Source: Actinacidiphila epipremni (lineage in GTDB: Bacteria > Actinomycetota > Actinomycetes > Streptomycetales > Streptomycetaceae). Taken from it: a stretch of 64,000 nucleotides of DNA. The stretch covers positions 1-64,000 of the forward strand of contig NZ_JAATEJ010000031.1 of assembly GCF_012034175.1 (NCBI RefSeq), written 5' to 3'. The notes under the pieces are model-generated. The model was given only the letters and a program-made list of their open reading frames with translations. It made no database searches and had not been told where the DNA came from. Position numbers and translations under genes: made by a program. This document shows, in pieces, positions 1 to 7,200 of the stretch. The first letter of the stretch is position 1; each line of letters begins with the position of its first letter.

Positions 1-50
1 CACCCCCGGGAGACCGGGGTGGTGCGGGTGTGTGGTGTGTGTTTCATGGT
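1..50 (+). other. 23S-5S rRNA spacer (partial)
   Basis: Short non-coding stretch directly before the 5S rRNA, taken as the internal transcribed spacer of an rRNA operon whose 16S and 23S genes lie outside the window. Bases 1-21 can fold into a hairpin (CACCCC arm against GGGGTG with a GAGA loop), as expected for processed rRNA spacers. The assignment rests only on position. Confidence 0.55.
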
Positions 51-169
51 GTTTCGGTGGTCATAGCGTGAGGGAAACGCCCGGTCACATTCCGAACCCG
101 GAAGCTAAGCCTTTCAGCGCCGATGGTACTGCAGGGGGGACCCTGTGGGAGAGTAGGACACCGCCGAGC
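51..169 (+). rRNA. rrf: 5S ribosomal RNA
   Basis: About 119 nt with clear actinobacterial 5S sequence: GTTTCGGTGGTCATAGCG at the 5' end, the conserved CCGAACCCGGAAGCTAAG block in the middle, and GATGGTACTGCAGGGGGGAC followed by GGGAGAGTAGGAC near the 3' end. The 5' GTTTCGGTGG arm pairs with the CCGCCGAGC 3' arm to close helix I. It is the last gene of an rRNA operon. The exact ends are uncertain by a few bases. Confidence 0.96.
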
Positions 170-180
170 AAATATTGATG

Positions 181-226
181 GAGGCCCCGGCCCCCGAGCT
201 TTGTCTCGTGGGCCGGGGCCTTTCTG
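181..226 (+). terminator. rRNA operon terminator
   Basis: GGCCCCGGCCC and GGGCCGGGGCC form a perfect 11-bp GC stem (183-193 with 210-220), followed by TTTCT. It lies 12 nt after the 5S rRNA, so it most likely ends the rrn transcript. Confidence 0.9.
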
Positions 227-294
227 CTGTCCGTCACCCGGCGTTCACATGCCGCCGGGACGCTTGACGCCCCGACAGGCGGAGGTGTGGAGAC

Positions 295-1023
295 GTGCAG
301 CAGACGACGATTGCCGGACGGCGGCACAGGATCGCTTCGGACACGACGGCCTCCGCGCTGCGTGACGTCCTGGAAGACCTGGGGATAGGGACCGGCGACG
401 AGGTCATCGTGCCGTCCTTCGGTACGGGCGTGCCGGCCGATGCCGTACGGCTGTCGGGCGCGATACCCGTCTTCGCCGACATCGACCCCCGGACGTTCTG
501 CCTGGACCCGGACGCGGTGGCGGCCGAGGTCACCCGGCGGACCGCGGCGATCGTGCCGTTGCACGTCTTCGGGCACCCCGCGCCCATGGCGCAGCTCGGC
601 GCGCTCGCTGAGCGCTATGCGCTGGCGGTCGTGGAAGAGGCCGGGGTCGTGGAGGACGCCGGCGCGCTGGCCAGGCGCCGGGCGCACGCGCGGTTCCTGG
701 ACTCGGCGTTGACCGGTGTCGTGGTGCCGTACACCGCGCCGGGGGCGTACCACCGCTATCACCGCTACACCGTGCGGATACCGGGCAACGGGCGGCCGGA
801 CCGGGACGCGTTCGCCGCGGCGCTCGCCGCGCGCGGGGTGCGGGCGACGGTGAGTGTGCCGGTGCCGGTGCACCGGATGCCGGCGCACCGTACGGGCGAC
901 ATCCTGCCGCAGACCGAGCGGGTGGCCGCGGACAGCCTGTCCCTGCCGGTGCATTCGGCTATCACCCAGCGGGAGTTGACGCACATCGCCGACACCTGCA
1001 ACGCACTGGGTGGACTCATCTGA
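295..1023 (+). CDS. DegT/DnrJ/EryC1-like protein lacking the PLP-lysine segment
   Basis: A 242-residue protein with the two ends of the DegT/DnrJ/EryC1/StrS aminotransferase fold. The first part (DVLEDLGIGTGDEVIVPSF, PVFADIDP, VPLHVFGHPAPM, LAVVEEAG) matches the cofactor-binding N-terminal half. The later part (YHRYTVRI, AALAARGVRATVSVPVPVH, SLSLPVHSAIT) matches the C-terminal domain. The family is usually 360-400 residues. Here the piece between VVEEAG and the C-terminal domain is missing, and it normally carries the S-x-K lysine that forms the Schiff base. The usual Asp of VVEDAA is also Glu. A PLP-lysine aminotransferase reaction is therefore unlikely; a structural or regulatory role is an inference. 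The GTG start has a GGAGGTG ribosome site 7 nt upstream. It lies between the rrn operon and tRNA-Thr. Confidence 0.75.
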   Translation: MQQTTIAGRRHRIASDTTASALRDVLEDLGIGTGDEVIVPSFGTGVPADAVRLSGAIPVFADIDPRTFCLDPDAVAAEVTRRTAAIVPLHVFGHPAPMAQLGALAERYALAVVEEAGVVEDAGALARRRAHARFLDSALTGVVVPYTAPGAYHRYHRYTVRIPGNGRPDRDAFAAALAARGVRATVSVPVPVHRMPAHRTGDILPQTERVAADSLSLPVHSAITQRELTHIADTCNALGGLI

Positions 1024-1064
1024 AGGGCCCCGCGGCCGAGTTTCCCGCACAGTCGTTCATGGGC

Positions 1065-1070
1065 TACGAT
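1065..1070 (+). promoter_or_regulatory. -10 box for tRNA-Thr
   Basis: TACGAT matches the streptomycete housekeeping -10 (TANNNT) and predicts a start near 1077, 8 nt before the mature tRNA. No convincing -35 hexamer is visible. Confidence 0.5.
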
Positions 1071-1084
1071 CGTCCCGTCGACGC

Positions 1085-1157
1085 GCCCCAATAGCTCAGT
1101 CGGTAGAGCGTCTCCATGGTAAGGAGAAGGTCTACGGTTCGATTCCGTATTGGGGCT
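1085..1157 (+). tRNA. tRNA-Thr (anticodon GGT)
   Basis: A 73-nt cloverleaf. Acceptor arms GCCCCAA and TTGGGGC pair perfectly with U as discriminator. The D arm contains AGCTCAGTCGGTAGAGC. The anticodon stem TCTCC/GGAGA encloses loop ATGGTAA, giving anticodon GGT, which reads ACC threonine codons. The T arm contains GGTTCGATTCC. The CCA end is not encoded. Identity rests on the anticodon. Confidence 0.96.
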
Positions 1158-1166
1158 CTGGCAAAG

Positions 1167-1200
1167 AAAGGCCCCCCGCCGATGGCGGGGGGCCTTTCCT
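1167..1200 (+). terminator. Terminator after tRNA-Thr / osaC
   Basis: AAAGGCCCCCCGCC and GGCGGGGGGCCTTT form a strong stem with a GAT loop, with A-rich and T-rich flanks on both sides, so it can act in both directions. It separates tRNA-Thr from the convergent osaC gene. Confidence 0.85.
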
Positions 1201-1254
1201 ATTGCCCGTCCGATTCTGTGCCGTCCCGTGCCATCCCGACCTATCCCGTCGCGT

Positions 1255-3990
1255 TCAGCTTTCCGGCAGGGCCGGGACCCGCATCGCCAGGATGGCCATG
1301 TCGTCCGACGGTGCGTCCGAGGCGAAGCGTTCGACGGCGCGCTGGATTCGGGCCGCGACGGCGCCGGCGGTCAGCCCCGTACATGTGGCCAGCACGTCGG
1401 CGAGGCCGTCGTCGCCGAGCATCCGGGTGCCCTCGCGGCGTTCGGTCACGCCGTCCGTGACGCAGAGCAGGACGTCGCCCGGGTCGAGGGTGACGGACTG
1501 CTCGACGAGCTCCAGGTCGTCCATGACGCCGAGCAGCGGCTGCGGGTCGGCCGCCGGCTCCACCGTGCCGTCGGGGCGCAGCCGGAGCGGCAGCGGGTGG
1601 CCCGCGCACACCATGCGCAGCACGGCGCTGCCGTCGTGCTGCGGCCACAGCTCGCCGTACAGCAGGGTGAGGAAGCGGCTGCGGGCGCCTTCGTCGAGGA
1701 TGGCGGCGTTGAGGCGCTCCAGGACGGCGGGACCGCCGAAGCCCTCGCGGGCCAGCAGCCGCAGGGCGTGCCGGGCAAGGCCCGTGACGGCGGCGGCCTC
1801 CGGGCCCGTACCGCACACGTCGCCGATGGCGAAGCCCCAGCAGCCGTCGCGGATCGGGAAGAGGTCGTAGAAGTCGCCGCCGACCTCGTTGCCTTCGCCC
1901 GCGGCGCGGTAGACGACCTCGACCTCGACGCCGGGGACGCGGGGGAGCTCCGGCGGGAGGAGGCTGCGCTGGAGGGCCTGGCTGATGGCGGTGCGCTCGC
2001 TGTAGAGGCGGGCGTTGTCCAGGGCGAGGGCGGCGCGGCGGGAGAGGTCCTCGGCGAGCTCCAGGATCTCCTGGCGGAAGCGCTCGTCGGAGGGCTTGCC
2101 GAGGGTGAGCATGCCGATGACGCGGTTGCGGGCGACCAGCGGCAGGACGACGGTCTCGCCGCCGACGGCGGCTGCGGTGGCCAGGGCGACGCCCGGCGCG
2201 CTGGCGGGGCGGCCGGGGATCGCGGCGGGGCCGCTCGGGCCGACGCCGAGGCTGCGCAGGGAGGCGCGCAGCGCGCTGGAGTGGGCGGCGTCGGAGGGGG
2301 CGGTCCAGGCGCGGGCGCCGGGGGTCGGGTCGGGCTCGGGCGGGCGGACCTGGGAGAGCAGGGCTTTGATGCCGTCGATGCGGTCCTCGTCCTCGTGCAG
2401 GACGAAGGCGAGTTCGGGTTCCGACTGCTCGGCGATGGTGTAGACGGCGCACCAACTGGCCAGTGTCGGCACGGTCATCTGCGCCATGAGCGCGAGCGTC
2501 TGGTCGCGTTCGAGGGTGCCGGCGAGCAGGTCGGAGGCTTCGACGAGGAAGGACAGCGAGCCGCGGCGCAGCCGCTCCAGCTCGGTGAGGCGGGCGCTCT
2601 CGACGGCCAGTGCGATGCGGTCGGCGGCGAACTGCAGCCGCAGCGCCTCCTGGTTGGAGTAGCGGCCGGGTGCTTCCGCGGCGACGCCGAGGGAGCCGGT
2701 GAGCCGGCCCTCGACCTTGAGCGGCACGGTGACGACCGAGCGCATGCCGGTGCCGGACAGCAGCGGGACGGCGCCGGGGACGGCGGTGAGGTCCTCGTGG
2801 ACGGCGGGCATGCGGGCGCTGCCGTAGCGGCCGGTGCCGGCCTCGACGGGGACGCGGGCGAAGCGCTGGCGGGCCGAGGGCAGGCCGGTGGAGGCGCGTA
2901 CTTCCAGTTCGGTCTCGTCGTCGGTGGCGAGCAGCAGGTAGGCGGCGTCGCCGTCGAGCATGTCGCGAGCGCGTTCGACAGTGCGCTGGAGCAGGCCGTC
3001 GAGGTCGTCGGGAGCGGGGGAGCCGATGAAGACCTCGAAGGCGTCGGCGTTCTTGCCGCGCTGGGTCATGCCGGACTCCGACGGGGCGGGGCCGCGGGCC
3101 GGGGTCTCCAGGACGGCGCGCTCCTCGGCGCGCACCAGCAGGCAGACCGTCGACGGTTCGCCGGAGCTGTCGCGGACCCGCAGGTGGGAGCCGTACACGG
3201 GCAGGACGCGGCCGTCGCCGTTGCGCAGCCCGTAGGTGCCCTCCCAGCGGGAGAGCTGGAGGGCCTCGGCGAGGCCGATGCCGGTGCCGGGGGTCTGCGG
3301 CCAGGCGGTGAGGTCGGCGAGGGACTTGCCGACGACGTCGGCGGCGGCGTGCCCGAACAGCTCCGCGGCGTCGTCGTTCCAGCGGGTGATGGTGCCCTTC
3401 CGGTCGACCTGGACGACGGCGACCCGTACCCGCTCGTCGGCGACGGGCAGGTCGGCGGGGGCCAGCTGCGGGCCTGCCGAGCGGGTGCCGGCCGGGCGCT
3501 CGGGCAGGTCGAGCTGGAACCAGACGTGCTTGCCCGCCGCGGTGTACTCCACGCCCCAGCGGCTGGCGAGGGCGGCGCACAGCAGCAGGCCGCGCCCGCC
3601 TTCGTGGTCGGGGTCGCGGTGCGGCCGGCCGCGGCCCTGGAGCGGTACCTCGCGCTCCGGGTAGTGGTCGGCGACCTCGACGCGTACGGCGGTCTCGTAG
3701 CGCAGGCAGCGCACGTCGGCCGCGGTGCCGGCGTGGACGACGGCGTTGGTGACGAGTTCGCTGGTCAGCACGACCGCGTCGTCGACGACGTCGGCGAAGC
3801 CCCAGCCGTGGAGGGTGTCGCGCACGAAGGCCCTGGCCACGGCGACGGACCTGCCGACCGGTTCGAAGCTGGCCGATGCCCGAGCCGTGATCACGGATCT
3901 CCTCATGACGGATGCGGTGGTCTCCCGCAGGCGCTGCCGGTGCGGTCGGTGTGCGGTCTCCCGCTCGTGCACCGTGCGTCGTCCTGCCAT
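1255..3990 (-). CDS. osaC: OsaC-like multidomain regulator (RsbW kinase/PAS/GAF/PP2C)
   Basis: A 911-residue soluble regulator. Domains in order: an RsbW-type HATPase near residues 40-165 (VLTSELVTNAVVHAG, GGRGLLL), a PAS domain near 190-290 (GTITRWNDDAAELFGHAAADVVGKSL), one or two GAF domains (about 310-650), and a SpoIIE-type PP2C phosphatase at about 680-905 (GGDFYDLF, GDVCGTGPEAAAVT, VTDGVTE, SDDMAILAM). Such proteins phosphorylate or dephosphorylate anti-sigma antagonists. In S. coelicolor OsaC, next to osaAB, is reported to be needed to shut down the SigB osmotic response. The divergent osaA/osaB here supports the same name. The ATG at 3990 lies exactly 12 nt after the first base of a TAGCCT -10 box, which suggests a leaderless mRNA. 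An alternative GTG at 3894 with an AGGAG site would remove an Arg-rich, probably unconserved N-terminus. Confidence 0.88.
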   Translation of the reverse strand: MAGRRTVHERETAHRPHRQRLRETTASVMRRSVITARASASFEPVGRSVAVARAFVRDTLHGWGFADVVDDAVVLTSELVTNAVVHAGTAADVRCLRYETAVRVEVADHYPEREVPLQGRGRPHRDPDHEGGRGLLLCAALASRWGVEYTAAGKHVWFQLDLPERPAGTRSAGPQLAPADLPVADERVRVAVVQVDRKGTITRWNDDAAELFGHAAADVVGKSLADLTAWPQTPGTGIGLAEALQLSRWEGTYGLRNGDGRVLPVYGSHLRVRDSSGEPSTVCLLVRAEERAVLETPARGPAPSESGMTQRGKNADAFEVFIGSPAPDDLDGLLQRTVERARDMLDGDAAYLLLATDDETELEVRASTGLPSARQRFARVPVEAGTGRYGSARMPAVHEDLTAVPGAVPLLSGTGMRSVVTVPLKVEGRLTGSLGVAAEAPGRYSNQEALRLQFAADRIALAVESARLTELERLRRGSLSFLVEASDLLAGTLERDQTLALMAQMTVPTLASWCAVYTIAEQSEPELAFVLHEDEDRIDGIKALLSQVRPPEPDPTPGARAWTAPSDAAHSSALRASLRSLGVGPSGPAAIPGRPASAPGVALATAAAVGGETVVLPLVARNRVIGMLTLGKPSDERFRQEILELAEDLSRRAALALDNARLYSERTAISQALQRSLLPPELPRVPGVEVEVVYRAAGEGNEVGGDFYDLFPIRDGCWGFAIGDVCGTGPEAAAVTGLARHALRLLAREGFGGPAVLERLNAAILDEGARSRFLTLLYGELWPQHDGSAVLRMVCAGHPLPLRLRPDGTVEPAADPQPLLGVMDDLELVEQSVTLDPGDVLLCVTDGVTERREGTRMLGDDGLADVLATCTGLTAGAVAARIQRAVERFASDAPSDDMAILAMRVPALPES

Positions 3991-3996
3991 CAGGCA

Positions 3997-4002
3997 AGGC
4001 TA
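3997..4002 (-). promoter_or_regulatory. -10 box of osaC (leaderless position)
   Basis: TAGCCT on the minus strand occupies -12 to -7 if transcription starts on the A of the ATG at 3990. There is no Shine-Dalgarno sequence before that ATG, so leaderless initiation is plausible. Confidence 0.5.
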
Positions 4003-4234
4003 GTGCGTCGGGCCGCGGGCGTCCCGTGCGCCTGTCAAACCGGAACACACGGCACCGCATGGCGGGCGTACGCGGGGCGTACGGGGGTGTGCACGGGTGG
4101 CGACGCCGCTTACCGCCAACGACTCCGTTGCGCACGGGTTACGCAGGATGTTGTCGGCCCGGTGCGCGGAAGTGGAAGACTGGAGGGGCCCACTCGGGTA
4201 CATGCAGGTCGATCGACCCTCCAGGAGGGACACG

Positions 4235-7200
4235 GTGGAGTCTGGCGCATCGGCGCGGGGCACGGTCACGCGTACGAAGAACGGTCGTTCCCGGTCCGGC
4301 GGGACCGTCGAGGTCGACTCGGCCGCGCTCACCAAGCTGCTCGCCGCGCTGTCGGCGATGCGGGACGGCAACTTCCGCCGCCGCCTGACGGTGACCGGTG
4401 ACGGTGCCATGGCGGAGATCGCCGCGGTCTTCAACGAGGTCGCGGACCGTAACCAGCATCTCACAGGCGAGCTGGCCCGGGTGCGCCGCGTGGTCGGCCG
4501 GGAGGGCAAGCTCACCGAGCGGCTGGACGTCGGGGCGTGCGAGGGCGCGTGGGCGGCGGCGATCGAGGCGTCGAACTCGCTGGTGGAGGATCTGGTACGG
4601 CCGGTCTCGGACGTGGGCCGGGTGCTGTCGGCGGTGGCCGAGGGCGATCTGGAGCAGCGCATGGACCTGCGCGCCCAGAACGCGGACGGCTCCACGCACC
4701 CGCTGCGCGGCGAGTTCCTGAAGGTCGGCCGGACGGTCAACGGCCTGGTCGACCAGCTGTCGGCGTTCACCGACGAGGTCACGCGGGTGGCCAGCGAGGT
4801 CGGCACCGAGGGCAAGCTCGGCGGGCAGGCGAAGGTGCGCGGGGCGGCGGGGTCCTGGAAGGACCTGACGGACTCCGTCAACACCATGGCGTACCGGCTG
4901 ACGGCGCAGGTGCGCGATATCGCGCTGGTGACGACGGCGGTGCTCAAGGGCGACCTGTCGCGCAAGGTCACCGTGCATGTCGCGGGCGAGATGCTGGAGC
5001 TGAAGAACACCGTCAACACGATGGTGGACCAGCTGTCGTCGTTCTCCTCCGAGGTGACGCGGGTCGCGCGGGAGGTCGGCACCGAGGGTGTGCTGGGCGG
5101 TCAGGCGCAGGTGCCGGGCGTGGCCGGGGTGTGGAAGGACCTCACCGACTCGGTGAACCTGATGGCCGGCAACCTGACGGCCCAGGTGCGGGACATCGCG
5201 CAGGTCACGACCGCGGTCGCCAACGGCGACCTGACGCAGAAGATCACCATCGGGGCGCGGGGCGAGGTCGCGCAGCTCGCCGAGACGATCAACGCGATGA
5301 CCGAGACGCTGCGGATCTTCGCCGACGAGGTGACCCGGGTCGCGGGCGAGATCGGCGCCGAGGGCCAGCTCGGCGGGCAGGCGCAGGTGCCGGGGGCCGC
5401 GGGCACGTGGAAGGACCTCACCGACTCCGTCAACACCGCTTTCCGCAACCTGACGGCCCAGGTGCGGGACATCGCGCAGGTCACGACAGCGGTGGCGGGC
5501 GGCGACCTGTCGCAGAAGGTCACGGTGGACGTCTCCGGCGAGATGCTGGAGCTGAAGAACACCGTGAACACGATGGTCGACCAGCTGTCGGCCTTCGGCG
5601 CCGAGGTGACGCGGGTGGCCCGCGAGGTCGGCGTCGAGGGCATCCTGGGCGGGCAGTCGCAGGTGCCGGGCGCTGCGGGGACGTGGAAGGACCTGACGGA
5701 CTCGGTCAACACGGCCTTCCGGAACCTCACCGGCCAGGTCCGCAACATCGCGCAGGTCACGACGGCGGTCGCCAACGGCGATCTGTCGCAGAAGGTCACG
5801 GTGGACGTCTCCGGCGAGATGCTGGAGCTGAAGAACACCGTGAACCGCATGGTGGACCAGCTCGGCTCGTTCGCCGCGCAGGTGACGCGGATGGCCACGG
5901 ACGTGGGTACGGAGGGGCGGCTCGGCGGCCAGGCGCGGGTGGACGGCGTCAGCGGCACGTGGAAGGACCTCACGGACTCCGTCAACTTCATGGCCGGCAA
6001 CCTCACCTCGCAGGTGCGGCAGATCGCGCAGGTGACGACGGCGGTGGCGCGCGGTGACCTGTCGCAGAAGATCGACGTGGACGCGCGCGGCGAGATCCTG
6101 GAGCTGAAGAACACCATCAACACGATGGTGGACCAGCTGTCGTCGTTCGCCGAGCAGGTGACCCGGGTGGCCCGTGAGGTGGGCACCGAGGGGCGGCTGG
6201 GCGGCCAGGCGCAGGTGCCGGGTGTGGCCGGCGTGTGGCGCGACCTGACGGACTCGGTGAACTTCATGGCCGGGAACCTGACGGCGCAGGTCCGCAACAT
6301 CGCGCAGGTCGCGACGGCGGTGGCGCGCGGTGACCTGTCGCAGAAGATCGACGTGGACGCGCGCGGCGAGATCCTGGAGCTGAAGAACACCCTGAACACG
6401 ATGGTGGACCAGCTGTCGTCGTTCGCCGAGCAGGTGACCCGGGTGGCGCGGGAGGTCGGCACCGAGGGCATCCTGGGCGGCCAGGCCGAGGTCAAGGGCG
6501 TCAGCGGGACGTGGAAGGACCTCACGCAGTCCGTCAACTTCATGGCGAACAACCTCACCAGCCAGGTCCGCAACATCGCCGACGTCACCAGCGCGGTCGC
6601 GCAGGGCGACCTGTCGCGGAAGATCACCGTCGACGCCAAGGGCGAGATCCTGGCGCTGGTGACCACGGTGAACACCATGGTGGACACGCTGTCGGCGTTC
6701 GGTGACGAGGTGACCCGGGTGGCCCGCGAGGTGGGCACGGAGGGCCAGCTCGGCGGCCAGGCGCGGGTGCGGGACGCCTCGGGCATCTGGAAGGACCTCA
6801 CCGACAACGTCAACCTGATGGCGAACAACCTGACCAGCCAGGTGCGTTCGATCTCGTCGGTGGCCACCGCCGTCGCCAACGGCGACCTGACCAAGAAGAT
6901 CACGGTCGAGGCGCGCGGCGAGGTCGCGCAGCTCGCCGAGACCATCAACACGATGGTGGACACGCTGTCCGCGTTCGGTGACGAAGTGACGCGCGTGGCC
7001 CGCGAGGTGGGCACCGAGGGCATCCTCGGCGGCCAGGCGCGGGTGCCGGGCGTCGCGGGCACGTGGAAGGACCTGACCGAGTCCGTCAACGGCATGGCGT
7101 CCAACCTGACGGGCCAGGTGCGGCAGATCGCCCAGGTCACGACGGCGGTCGCGCGCGGCGACCTGTCCAAGAAGATCGACGTGGACGCGCGCGGCGAGAT

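Noticed and set aside
1085..1157. tRNA-Thr as an integration site of a mobile element
   Set aside because: No integrase and no second copy of the tRNA 3' end were found nearby, and the flanking genes are the normal core order.
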